Shown here: piece by piece, positions 52,635-61,247 of the stretch
Position numbering within the stretch: position 1 is the stretch's first letter
How the letters are laid out: every line of letters starts with the position of its first letter
Assembly: GCF_019956415.1 (NCBI RefSeq)
Contig: NZ_JAHBDK010000037.1
Coordinates: 1-64,000 of the forward strand
From: Pseudomonas sp. GL-B-19
Lineage (GTDB): Bacteria; Pseudomonadota; Gammaproteobacteria; Pseudomonadales; Pseudomonadaceae
DNA length: 64,000 nucleotides
Direction of reading: 5' to 3'
Made by a program: the position numbers and the translations under genes
Notes under the pieces: generated by a model
What the model saw: the letters and a program-made list of their open reading frames with translations, nothing else
The model's database searches: none
Told to the model about the DNA's origin: nothing

Positions 52635-54671
52635 TTACTGATTGGTGCCTGGTATTAGTTCAAACGCGGGGGTAAATGGGGTGATGGCGGCCATCAATTG
52701 CGCGAAGGGTTTATGGTCGCCTTCGAATGTAGCTTTGCCAGCCTGGACGAGTTGATCGAAGCCGGTTTTCCTCGCCATTACGCCTTCAAGATCAGAGCGG
52801 TTAACGGTGATCGTGAGGTCGGCATTTTTCGCTTGCTGCCCTTTGATATTGGTCAGCGTCGAATTGCTCAACTCAACCACAAACTGCTCACCATTGTCCG
52901 GAGTCTTAAGGTTCAAGACGAAGTGTTGGTCAGCGACTTTGCTGCCGTCCAGAGCGATGCCGAGGTATTCCAGCCACAACTCGGTGCTCATGGCGCGGAT
53001 CATGTCAGGTCCGGTGGTTTTTGGCGGCACCCCCTTAGGCATGCCATGGCGCAATTCATACGCCGCAGCGAGGAAGCTGTTGCGCACCCCGGCACTTTCC
53101 TTCTGATAGCCGACTTGCTCATAAACATCCGCCAGCAGGTCTTTGGCCTTGCTGTTTTGGGGTTCGGCGTACACCAGTTTATTGAGGATCTCATAGGCTT
53201 CGCGGTACTTGCCCTGATCGAACAGGGATTTCCCCTTGGTCATGATCTTGTCGGCGCCACCCATCATTTCTACATACAGCGGTGCCGAATCTTTCGGAGA
53301 CAGCGGCATCAGCGTCGCAGGGTTGGCATCCCAGTAACCCAGGTAGCGGTTGATCACGGCACGGCTGTTGTGCTCTTCCGAGCCATGGTAGCTATGAGTC
53401 GCCCAATTGTTTTTCAGGCTTTCGGGCAATTTGTAGACGTTTTGAATCTCGTTGATGGTGACGCCCTGATTGGCGGCGTGCAGTACGGCATTGTTCAGGT
53501 TGGCATAGGCATCGCGTTGCGCGCGCATGACGTCCTGAATTCGCTCATTGCCCCAACGTGGCCAACTGTGGGATGCGAACATGACATCGGCCTGTTGTCC
53601 GTAACGATACAAAGCGTTGTTGATGTTCTTCGACCAAACCAGTGGATCACGGACCAAGGCACCACGCAGGGTGTAAATGTTATGGATCGTGCCGATGATG
53701 TTTTCGGCGGCCCAGAAAGCCTTGAATTGCGGAAACCAGGTATTCATCTCCGCAGGCGCTTCGGTGCCGGGAGTGCTTTGAAACTCCATTTCCACACCGT
53801 CGATGGTCAAGGTCTCGAAGTCTTTCGCGATATAGCGATTGGGCTCAATCAGCCCCATGTTGCCAATGGAGGCATTTTTTCCGATGGCCATGTCGACATG
53901 GCCATAGGGGCTGTGCGGCAACATCAGACCATATTGGAAGAACGCGCGCCGAGTCATGGCATTGCCGGCGTAGACGTTTTCAGCCACGGCATGTTCCATG
54001 AACCCTTGCGGTGCGATCAGCGGGACTTTGCCGCTACGCACGTCTGCTTCATCGACCACGCCGCGGATACCACCGAAATGGTCGGCGTGGGAATGAGAAA
54101 TCACCACCGCTACGACCGGCCGCTTGCCGAGTTTTTCATTGATGAAGTCCAGGGCCGCCTTGGCGGTTTCCTTCGACAACAGGGTATCGAACACAATCCA
54201 GCCCGTATCCCCCTTGATGAAGGTGATGTTGGCCAAGTCAAACCCGCGCACTTGGTAAATCTTCTCCGGAACCACCTCATACAGACCGAAGGCCATGTTG
54301 AGCACCGCCTGGCGTTGCAGGGACGGATTGATGCTGTCGTAGTCCTTACCTTCCAGCAAGAAGTTATAACTGCCCATGTTCCAGGCGACGTTCCCGGCTT
54401 CAGCCATGATCTTGTTGTAGGTCGGTGCAGCGATGAAGCCTTTTTTCGCTTCTTCCAAGTCGCGCTTGTCCGCGAAAGGGAGTGCCTTGCGCACACCCTT
54501 CTGCAGTTCGATCGTGTAGGTCGAAGGTGCTTTGCCTTTGCTATCGAAGTGCACATTTTGTGCTGAGGTCGGATCTGAACTTACGCCGTTTGCATCGTCC
54601 GCAAAAACGGCAGGGCTGACGCCACTGCCAAGCGTGATTGCCAGTGCCAGATGGAAGGTCTTGTTGTACAT
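52635..54671 (-). CDS. sdsA: Secreted alkylsulfatase, SdsA1/BDS1-like (metallo-beta-lactamase fold)
   Basis: 678 residues from ATG 54671; thirteen more codons upstream are open but unrelated. Signal peptide with cleavage after VFA at about residue 25. The zinc site is ISHSHADHFGGIRGVVD (HxHxDH) near residue 195. After it come the dimerisation helices and a C-terminal SCP2-like domain (about residues 555-678) that binds hydrophobic substrate. It cleaves SDS and other primary alkyl sulfates to sulfate plus fatty alcohol in the periplasm. The divergent LysR gene matches the sdsA-sdsB arrangement of Pseudomonas. Confidence 0.92.
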   Translation of the reverse strand: MYNKTFHLALAITLGSGVSPAVFADDANGVSSDPTSAQNVHFDSKGKAPSTYTIELQKGVRKALPFADKRDLEEAKKGFIAAPTYNKIMAEAGNVAWNMGSYNFLLEGKDYDSINPSLQRQAVLNMAFGLYEVVPEKIYQVRGFDLANITFIKGDTGWIVFDTLLSKETAKAALDFINEKLGKRPVVAVVISHSHADHFGGIRGVVDEADVRSGKVPLIAPQGFMEHAVAENVYAGNAMTRRAFFQYGLMLPHSPYGHVDMAIGKNASIGNMGLIEPNRYIAKDFETLTIDGVEMEFQSTPGTEAPAEMNTWFPQFKAFWAAENIIGTIHNIYTLRGALVRDPLVWSKNINNALYRYGQQADVMFASHSWPRWGNERIQDVMRAQRDAYANLNNAVLHAANQGVTINEIQNVYKLPESLKNNWATHSYHGSEEHNSRAVINRYLGYWDANPATLMPLSPKDSAPLYVEMMGGADKIMTKGKSLFDQGKYREAYEILNKLVYAEPQNSKAKDLLADVYEQVGYQKESAGVRNSFLAAAYELRHGMPKGVPPKTTGPDMIRAMSTELWLEYLGIALDGSKVADQHFVLNLKTPDNGEQFVVELSNSTLTNIKGQQAKNADLTITVNRSDLEGVMARKTGFDQLVQAGKATFEGDHKPFAQLMAAITPFTPAFELIPGTNQ

Positions 54672-54770
54672 GGAAGGGTTCCTGCGCCAAAGGGGTGCCA
54701 AGAGCGTCAATGCGGTGAATTGCGCCCGATTTTATTTATTGGTTACGCGTCAACTTGACCCGTCCGGCCA

Positions 54771-54836
54771 TGAATAGCATATTCATTTGATTACGAAAAA
54801 TTCCGTTTTAGCGCTTTTCGATAACATAAAGGTTAT
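54771..54836. promoter_or_regulatory. Two palindromes in the sdsA-LysR intergenic region
   Basis: TGAATAGCATATTCA (54771-54785) has perfect six-base arms around GCA, with the T-N-A spacing common in LysR sites. ATAACATAAAGGTTAT (54821-54836) has five-base arms and lies directly before the LysR start codon, where binding would give autorepression. Both sit between the divergent starts at 54671 and 54840. Confidence 0.5.
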
Positions 54837-54839
54837 GAC

Positions 54840-55799
54840 ATGACACCACGCCGCCTACGTCAGTTTTTGGCATTGATTGAACACGCGCACTTTGGTCGGG
54901 CAGCAAAAGCGCTGGGGGTTTCCCAGCCGGCATTGAGCAAAAGCATCCAGTTATTGGAGAGCGAACTCGGGGTCACGCTGTTCGACCGACGCACAGAAGG
55001 CGTCGTGCTGACTGCGTTTGGACAGCTGCTTCGTGAGAAAAGCCAGCGCTTGTTGATGGCCGAGGAAGACCTGCGACGTGACATCGCCTTGCTGGCGGGA
55101 GGCGATATTGGCGCACTGAAGGTCGCTTTGGGTCCCTATCCAAGCATCGCCAGCGGTTACGCCAGCATCGCGCGATTACACGCCCGGCATCCGCACATCA
55201 AGGTCACTGCACATGTCGCCGGATGGCGTGAGGTTGCTCACCAGGTCGCCACAGGGGTAGTAGACCTGGGGATCGCCGAAATCAGCACGCTAGCCGGCAG
55301 GGAGGAATTTACCTGTGAGCTGGTGGGTGAGCATGAAGGACGCCTATTTTGCCGCCCCGGCCATCCGCTGCTGTCGAAACGTCGCTCACTGACGTTGGCG
55401 CAAACACTCGATTATCCGTGGGTGGCCTCGCGCCTTCCTCTGCGGCTGGCCCGCCATTTGCTCCCGGCAACATTGGGTTGTGCTGGCGCTTATGATGCGG
55501 TGACGGGTGATTTTGTACCGGCGATCGAAATAGACGTACCGATGCAAATCGTCAAGTTCGTCGAGACCAGTAATGCGCTGGCCTTGGGGAATTTATCGAC
55601 CTTTGAGCAGGAAATCATGGCGGGTGCAATCGTACCGTTACCCATCCATGACCTCGCACTGCGTACCCGTTATGGCTTCATCTACCTCAAAGAGCGCTCA
55701 CTGCCACCCGCGGTAGAGCTTTATATGAAGGAAGTGAGGGCTGTGGAAGAAGAAATTGGTCAGCGTGAAAGCCTTCTCGCCAAGATGAGGATGGAGTGA
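54840..55799 (+). CDS. sdsB: LysR-family regulator of the alkylsulfatase gene (SdsB-like)
   Basis: 319 residues. HTH at residues 2-61: TPRRLRQFLALIEHAHFGRAAKALGVSQPALSKSIQLLE. The effector domain starts at GALKVALGPYPS, and the protein ends with a basic-acidic tail. SdsB is the known LysR activator of sdsA in Pseudomonas and sits in the same divergent position. Confidence 0.85.
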   Translation: MTPRRLRQFLALIEHAHFGRAAKALGVSQPALSKSIQLLESELGVTLFDRRTEGVVLTAFGQLLREKSQRLLMAEEDLRRDIALLAGGDIGALKVALGPYPSIASGYASIARLHARHPHIKVTAHVAGWREVAHQVATGVVDLGIAEISTLAGREEFTCELVGEHEGRLFCRPGHPLLSKRRSLTLAQTLDYPWVASRLPLRLARHLLPATLGCAGAYDAVTGDFVPAIEIDVPMQIVKFVETSNALALGNLSTFEQEIMAGAIVPLPIHDLALRTRYGFIYLKERSLPPAVELYMKEVRAVEEEIGQRESLLAKMRME

Positions 55800-55911
55800 C
55801 TTAAGCAGTACACCTGGCAAAGACCTTCACCGATAGCCGCTATAGCTTGCGGCCCCACCTTCGCGCATCAACTCCTGATAATTACAAAATTACTATTTTA
55901 ATAGCCTGTTG

Positions 55912-55930
55912 CGTAATATTACCGATTACG
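55912..55930. promoter_or_regulatory. Inverted repeat upstream of the PaaX-like regulator gene
   Basis: CGTAAT (55912-55917) and ATTACG (55925-55930) are inverted around seven bases, overlapping the perfect palindrome GTAATATTAC (55913-55922). It lies about 40 bases before the start codon in an AT-rich promoter region and may be an autoregulatory operator. Confidence 0.4.
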
Positions 55931-55968
55931 ATAATTTTTCACCTAAAGTGTAATGACTTGGGAAAACA

Positions 55969-56763
55969 ATGAAACCTTGCGCAAAAAGCCTGGTGCTCGA
56001 ACTGCTGGTCGCTAAAAACGGCGTTCCCTTGCAAGTCAAGGAAGCGATCGTCGCGTGTGAGCTATTCGGAATCAGTGAAAACAACGTCAGGGTCACGCTG
56101 GCGCGCCTCACGACCGAAGCATTACTAGAAGGTGCGGGGCGCGGTAGTTATCAGTTGGGACCGCAAGCCAAGGACATTTCGGCGCAGCTGTTTGGGTGGC
56201 GTAGCGTGGAGCAGCATCTGCGGCCGTGGGACGGTAGTTATCTGATGGTTGCGTGCAATGCCTTGGGGCGCAGTGACCGCAACATCTTGCGCCAGCGTGA
56301 ACGTGCGCTGCACATGCTTGGCTTCGCGGAACTGGACAAGGATCTGTACGTGCGTCCGAACAATGTCGAGCCTGATGTCGAATCTTTGCGACAACGCTTG
56401 ATCGAGCTCGGCCTGGAGCCGGCGGCATTGGTTTTCCAGGCCACGGGCTTCGAAGAGACGCAAGCGCAGCGAATACAAAGTCTGTGGAACGGCGAGTTGC
56501 TTAACGACAGCTATCGCCGTTATTGCGAGCAACTGGAGAGCTGGGCCCTGCGCGCCGAGCAACTGAAGCTGGATGCGGCCGCACGCGAATCTTTCATCCT
56601 CGGCCGCGAAGCCATCCGCCAGATCGTCTTCGACCCCCTGCTGCCGCACCCCTTGGCCGATGTGGCGCTGCGCACCGAATTCCTTGCCTGCACCCAACGT
56701 TTCGTGGACCACGGTCACCAGATCTGGCGCACCTTTTTGCAACAACCCTCAAGCCCCAACTGA
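55969..56763 (+). CDS. PaaX-family transcriptional regulator
   Basis: 264 residues. The N-terminal winged helix runs from LVLELLVAKNGVPLQVKEAIVACELFGI to NVRVTLARLTTEALLEGAG (about residues 8-58), the PaaX form. The central domain starts WDGSYLMVACNALGRSDR, and the C-terminal PaaX domain contains DPLLPHPLADVALR. PaaX proteins bind acyl- or aryl-CoA thioesters and repress catabolic genes. The gene is followed 45 bases later by a fatty acid desaturase, so a lipid-CoA effector is plausible. No phenylacetate genes are near. Confidence 0.85.
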   Translation: MKPCAKSLVLELLVAKNGVPLQVKEAIVACELFGISENNVRVTLARLTTEALLEGAGRGSYQLGPQAKDISAQLFGWRSVEQHLRPWDGSYLMVACNALGRSDRNILRQRERALHMLGFAELDKDLYVRPNNVEPDVESLRQRLIELGLEPAALVFQATGFEETQAQRIQSLWNGELLNDSYRRYCEQLESWALRAEQLKLDAAARESFILGREAIRQIVFDPLLPHPLADVALRTEFLACTQRFVDHGHQIWRTFLQQPSSPN

Positions 56764-56808
56764 CTCATCACCCAGGCCGACTACAGGCCTTTGATGTAGA
56801 GGATAGAC

Positions 56809-57798
56809 ATGCATAACAAGACTAAAATCAGCGATATTCTCAGCCGCGACGAAATCAAATCCTTTAGCGAACGCTCAGATTGGTGGGGCGCCTGGGCGGT
56901 GGGTTCTACTTGGGGGGTGCTGGCCTTGACCTTTTTGGGTCTGGCCTGGGCCCGCGATTTTTTGCCCTGGTGGGGATTCAGCCTCGCACTGATCCTGGGT
57001 GTGGGTATTATTGCCGGACGCCAGTTGTGCTTTGGGATTTTGCAGCACGATGCCGCGCACGGCACTTTGTTCAAGACCAAATGGTGCAATGACGTACTGG
57101 TTGATTGGTTGTGCGCTCGGCCGATCTGGAATGAGCTGCGCAAGTACCGTCCGTATCATCTGACCCATCACGCCAAAACTTCTTCTGTCGACGATCCCGA
57201 TCTCTGTCTGGTGGCAGGATTGCCTACGACTCGCCGCTCATTGATGCGCAAGTGCCTGCGTGATCTTTCTGGCGTCACCGGCCTCAAGTTCCTGATGGGA
57301 CGCTTGCTGATGGATGCCGGTGTGCTTCAGTGGTCGTTGACCAGCGATATCCGCCGCCTGCCCCAGGAGGGTCGTCGCTGGTGGGACTATCCACGGACCT
57401 TCTTCAAAAACGCCAGCGGTATGCTGCTCACCAACGCCCTGCTCTTTGCTGTGTTCTGGATCAGTGGAAATGCCTGGCTATACAGCGTTTGGGGACTGGC
57501 CTACATCACACCGTTCCCGCTGTTCATCCGCATTCGTTCCATGGCGGAACATGCCTGTCTGGAATCAAGCCCGGACGTACTTCGCAATACCCGTACCACA
57601 CACGCCGGCTTGATCGCCCGCGCTTGCGTGGCGCCTATTCGGGTCAACTTTCACATTGAGCATCATCTGATGGCCTCGGTACCGTATTTTCGCCTGCCGA
57701 AATTGCATGCACTTTTGCGACAGCGCGGCATCGTACCGGAACCACCCACCTACCTACAGGTGCTCAAGCGCGTGAGCCTGCGGGTTAACGATGTTTGA
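56809..57798 (+). CDS. Membrane fatty acid desaturase-family protein
   Basis: 329 residues with four or more membrane spans. The three histidine boxes of di-iron membrane desaturases are present: HDAAHG near residue 83, HLTHHAK near residue 121 and HIEHHLM near residue 283. An extra histidine (AEHAC) lies between. The family includes lipid desaturases and carotene or alkane hydroxylases, and the substrate is not evident. It is probably co-transcribed with the PaaX-like regulator. Confidence 0.85.
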   Translation: MHNKTKISDILSRDEIKSFSERSDWWGAWAVGSTWGVLALTFLGLAWARDFLPWWGFSLALILGVGIIAGRQLCFGILQHDAAHGTLFKTKWCNDVLVDWLCARPIWNELRKYRPYHLTHHAKTSSVDDPDLCLVAGLPTTRRSLMRKCLRDLSGVTGLKFLMGRLLMDAGVLQWSLTSDIRRLPQEGRRWWDYPRTFFKNASGMLLTNALLFAVFWISGNAWLYSVWGLAYITPFPLFIRIRSMAEHACLESSPDVLRNTRTTHAGLIARACVAPIRVNFHIEHHLMASVPYFRLPKLHALLRQRGIVPEPPTYLQVLKRVSLRVNDV

Positions 57799-57927
57799 CT
57801 GATAAACCGGGGGGTCCAGGGATTTTTGGGGGTGGTTATAAAAGTAGAGGCTCAAGAATGCGACACCGTATTAATGAGCTATACCCAATAGGCCCCCATG
57901 CACTTCTTCCATTACTGGAGATTGGCA

Positions 57928-58377
57928 ATGAAATTCTACACTCCTCTGGCAGCGCTATTGGTCACCGCAAGTCTCTTCGGCTGCACCAGCTCATCAAACC
58001 ACTCGATGAACCTTCCTTTGGCAGCGACCCACGGGAATCCAGGGAAGATTGCCACTACCACGTTGACCAGCGTGGGCGATCAAACCAACTTTGACTTCTA
58101 CATCACAGGTGTTCCAACCGGAACCATCATGCCCCCGCGCATCTTCACGTTCATCAACAAAGGCAGCTGCCAGCAACCCGGCGCAGTCGCCTACGCGTTG
58201 AACGACAAGGTCAATACTGAACCCAATGCGGGGACCGGTGGGTGGACCTTTTACAGAAGCGCGCCGATAAAAATGCAAGACCTGCTTGCCGGCAATTACT
58301 CCGTTCTTCTGCGTACCTCACCCGAGGATGGCAACGTCGATATTTTCTGCGGCAATGTCGCGCAAGCGACTAAATGA
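57928..58377 (+). CDS. Small predicted lipoprotein of unknown function
   Basis: 149 residues from ATG 57928, which has GGAG seven to eight bases upstream; an earlier ATG at 57898 has none. Signal peptide with lipobox LFGC (cysteine at about residue 19) implies membrane anchoring. The mature domain is beta-rich with two cysteines (GSCQQPG and DIFCGN), and resembles superoxide-dismutase-like or CHRD-type small periplasmic domains only loosely. I do not recognise the family. Confidence 0.75.
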   Translation: MKFYTPLAALLVTASLFGCTSSSNHSMNLPLAATHGNPGKIATTTLTSVGDQTNFDFYITGVPTGTIMPPRIFTFINKGSCQQPGAVAYALNDKVNTEPNAGTGGWTFYRSAPIKMQDLLAGNYSVLLRTSPEDGNVDIFCGNVAQATK

Positions 58378-58404
58378 TTTGCCCTGGACGATGCTGCGAC
58401 CTCA

Positions 58405-59418
58405 TCAGAGGTCGCCATTTCCAAACAACTGACGACGCCTGGCTCCCGGCGACATGGCAAACCAGCGCCGGCAAGCGCGATTGAACACGCTCTGTTCGCT
58501 ATACCCGAGAAGACCGGCAACCTGGGACATCGGCATGTGCCTTTCCGCCAGATAGTGGTCGGCACGGTCGCGGCGAAGGGCCTCAACCACTTCATCGAAA
58601 CTTCGCCCTTCCTCGGCCAACCTTCGTTGCAACATGCGCACGTGCATGCCGAGCTGCTCGGCAATCAACGGCAAACGGCAACGCTGTATCGGCATCATGC
58701 GCAGGACCAGGCGTTCGACTTGATTGACGATACTCGATGTCGCTTGCAAGTCGAACTGGTTGAAATACGCCTCCAGTGCGTGATGCAGGTAGGGAGCATG
58801 TTGCTCAAGTTGCTGACTCAGTTGTTCGTCGCGCAGAACCATCGCGTTGCAGGATTGGCCCGTGTACACCGTTGTTTTGAAATAGCGCCGGTAAGCCTGC
58901 GCAGTTGAAAGAGGACTGGAAAACAGAATGGACTGGGCAACGAAGTTGTCGCCATACAGCAACTTCATACCGTTATGCGCCACCCCCATCGCCAGCTCCA
59001 CCATTTGCCGTCGCGGGCTCGGTCCGGACAGCCGGATGTCGATCACCAGACGCGGAGCCCGGGCCTCACTCAGGTCGAGATCAAGTTGGATGCCGGGGCT
59101 GTGGTAACCGATAAAACGGATGACTTGCGCTAGCGCCTCTCCCGCCGTTGCACACGTTCGAGCGATCACTGCAATCGGTCCGAGTACATGCAAGTCCTGG
59201 TACTCAGCCATGCGCAGACCAAAATCGGGGCACTCCAGCTCTTGCGCAGCAAACTCCAACAGCCCCACCAACGAACGCAACGGCACGCGCGCGTCCTCGT
59301 CCATCAGCAGATCCGGATTGATGCGAAAGCGTTCAAGCATCACGTCAGCTTGCCCGCCTAGCTGGCTCGTCACTTCACGAAACCCGGTAAATGATGTTGT
59401 TCTGATCAAAGAAGTCAT
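58405..59418 (-). CDS. AraC-family regulator (OruR/ArgR-like effector domain)
   Basis: 337 residues from ATG 59418. The frame continues 42 codons up to 59544, but that start would leave only 6 bases to the divergent GMC gene and would bury the operator-like repeats in coding DNA. The N-terminal Arabinose_bd-type domain includes LRSLVGLLEFAAQEL and CPDFGLRMAEYQDL. The C-terminal double HTH has LPLIAEQLGMHVRMLQRRLAEEG and MSQVAGLLGYSEQSVFNRACRRW. Likely activator of the GMC dehydrogenase gene opposite. Confidence 0.86.
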   Translation of the reverse strand: MTSLIRTTSFTGFREVTSQLGGQADVMLERFRINPDLLMDEDARVPLRSLVGLLEFAAQELECPDFGLRMAEYQDLHVLGPIAVIARTCATAGEALAQVIRFIGYHSPGIQLDLDLSEARAPRLVIDIRLSGPSPRRQMVELAMGVAHNGMKLLYGDNFVAQSILFSSPLSTAQAYRRYFKTTVYTGQSCNAMVLRDEQLSQQLEQHAPYLHHALEAYFNQFDLQATSSIVNQVERLVLRMMPIQRCRLPLIAEQLGMHVRMLQRRLAEEGRSFDEVVEALRRDRADHYLAERHMPMSQVAGLLGYSEQSVFNRACRRWFAMSPGARRRQLFGNGDL

Positions 59419-59454
59419 GTCATCAAAGATCAAATAAATGTCATGAAAGATCAA
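59418..59454. promoter_or_regulatory. Direct repeats, candidate AraC operator
   Basis: TGTCATCAAAGATCAA (59418-59433) and TGTCATGAAAGATCAA (59439-59454) differ at one of 16 bases and start 21 bases apart, two helical turns. This is the classic two-site architecture for AraC-family proteins. It lies between the AraC gene and the GMC dehydrogenase gene. Confidence 0.75.
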
Positions 59455-59550
59455 TAGTTTTCTGTATGTTTCAGCCAACAATCCATCCCAGGTATCCACT
59501 GTTGCTTCCTTGCGAAGCAGCCCCTGTTCGCTCATCGGGATCATGCTGTG

Positions 59551-61143
59551 ATGGAATTCGACTACGTAATCATCGGCGCCGGCTCAGCCGGCTGCGTCCT
59601 GGCTAATCGCCTGAGTTCAAATCCCAATATCACAGTCTGTTTGTTGGAGGCCGGTCCGGAAGACCGGTCGCCACTGATCCATGCACCCGTGGGCGTCGCG
59701 GCGATCCTGCCGAGCCGACATGTCAATTGGGCGTTCCAGACAGTACCGCAACCTGGCCTGAACGGACGTCGCGGCTATCAGCCACGAGGCAAGGTATTGG
59801 GTGGCAGCAGTTCAATCAACGGCATGGTTTATATCCGTGGTCATCACAGTGACTTTGACGACTGGCAGGCCCTGGGTAATCCGGGATGGTCGTTCGCCGA
59901 CGTACTGCCGTATTTTCGCAAGAGTGAAATGAACCACCGCGGAGCCTGCAACTATCACGGCGCGGATGGCGAACTCTATGTCGGCAAGAACCCGATACAT
60001 CCGGCCACCCAAGCCTTTATCGAGGCGGCACAGATGGCCGGACACCGCCATAACCCCGACTTCAATGGCATCGACCAGGAAGGCGTCGGTCAGTATGACG
60101 TGACTATCCGCGACGGTCGGCGCTGGAGCACCGCCACCGCGTTCCTCAAACCGATTCGACATACCCGCAAAAATCTCACCGTGCTGACTTCAGTCGCCGC
60201 CGAGCGCATCGTGCTGGAAGGCAAGAAGGCCGTCGGCGTGGAGCTGCGCATCAGGGGCAACCGCCAGACCATCAAGGCCCGCCAGGAGGTACTGCTCAGT
60301 GCCGGATGCTTTGGTAGCCCGCACTTGTTGATGCTCTCGGGGATTGGCCCGCAAGCGGAACTCAAGCCACAGGGCATACAGGTGCAGCACGAACTTCCCG
60401 GTGTCGGGCAGAACCTGCGAGACCATCCGGATGTCGTGCTCAGCTACAAGAGCCACGACACATCCTTGATGGGGGTCTCCCTGCGCGGCAGCGCGAAGAT
60501 GGGTAAGGCGTTGATCGACTATGTCCGGCACCGACGTGGCCCTTTCGTCAGCAACTTCGCCGAAGGTGGCGCTTTCCTGAAAACCGACGCCAGCCTTGCT
60601 CGCCCGGATATCCAGTTGCATTCGGTGATCGCGATGATTGACGACCACAACCGCAAATTGCACTGGGGCCATGGTTTCAGTTGCCACGTCTGCGTGCTGC
60701 GCCCCAAGAGCGTCGGCAGCGTCGGCCTGCAATCGAATGACCCGAGCGCCCCACCGCGCATTGACCCCAACATTCTGGGGCATGACGACGATGTGGAGAC
60801 CCTGCTCACCGGATACCGAATGACCCGGGAAATTATCTGGCAAGCCCCGATGGCACGCTACGGTCTGAAGGATATGCACAGCGAAGGGATATACGGTGAC
60901 GAACAGCTGATCGAGCTTTTGCGCCAGCGCACCGACACCATTTATCACCCGGTCGGCACCTGCAAAATGGGCGTAGACGAACATGCCGTGGTGGACAGCC
61001 AATTGCGTGTGCATGGGATCGAGGGGCTTCGCGTGGTGGATGCCTCGATCATGCCGACGCTGATTGGCGGTAACACCAACGCCGCTTCAATCATGATCGC
61101 CGAACGTGCCGCCGACTGGTTGTCCGCAAGTCAGCGATCCTGA
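59551..61143 (+). CDS. GMC-family alcohol dehydrogenase (AlkJ/choline dehydrogenase-like)
   Basis: 530 residues. FAD loop [17 protein letters not shown] at the start, [20 protein letters not shown] (about residues 78-97), GCFGSPHLLMLSGIGP (about 253-268) and YHPVGTCKMGVDEHAVVD with the catalytic histidine (about 470). AlkJ-type members oxidise medium and long-chain alcohols at the inner membrane. It is a paralogue of the enzyme at 33741-35429. Control by the divergent AraC protein is likely. A fatty alcohol from the SdsA reaction would be a sensible substrate. Confidence 0.9.
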   Translation: MEFDYVIIGAGSAGCVLANRLSSNPNITVCLLEAGPEDRSPLIHAPVGVAAILPSRHVNWAFQTVPQPGLNGRRGYQPRGKVLGGSSSINGMVYIRGHHSDFDDWQALGNPGWSFADVLPYFRKSEMNHRGACNYHGADGELYVGKNPIHPATQAFIEAAQMAGHRHNPDFNGIDQEGVGQYDVTIRDGRRWSTATAFLKPIRHTRKNLTVLTSVAAERIVLEGKKAVGVELRIRGNRQTIKARQEVLLSAGCFGSPHLLMLSGIGPQAELKPQGIQVQHELPGVGQNLRDHPDVVLSYKSHDTSLMGVSLRGSAKMGKALIDYVRHRRGPFVSNFAEGGAFLKTDASLARPDIQLHSVIAMIDDHNRKLHWGHGFSCHVCVLRPKSVGSVGLQSNDPSAPPRIDPNILGHDDDVETLLTGYRMTREIIWQAPMARYGLKDMHSEGIYGDEQLIELLRQRTDTIYHPVGTCKMGVDEHAVVDSQLRVHGIEGLRVVDASIMPTLIGGNTNAASIMIAERAADWLSASQRS

Positions 61144-61161
61144 CCGTCAGTTCGTCAGTGG

Positions 61162-61195
61162 AGCCGCCTTTCTCGTACAGTGCGAGCGGCGGCTT
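61162..61195 (+). terminator. Terminator after the GMC dehydrogenase gene
   Basis: AGCCGCC pairs with GGCGGCT and an inner CTCG with CGAG, followed by TTTGGGTT. The stem is strong, the U-run short. It separates the plus-strand GMC gene from dctA, which comes from the other side. Confidence 0.65.
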
Positions 61196-61247
61196 TGGGT
61201 TGAATCAAAAATGGCGCTAAACATCACTGCATTCAGCGCCACGCCCC

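Noticed and set aside
52698-54566. 622-codon plus-strand open frame opposite sdsA
   Set aside because: Antisense to a complete alkylsulfatase with signal peptide and zinc motif; no ribosome-binding site or domain.
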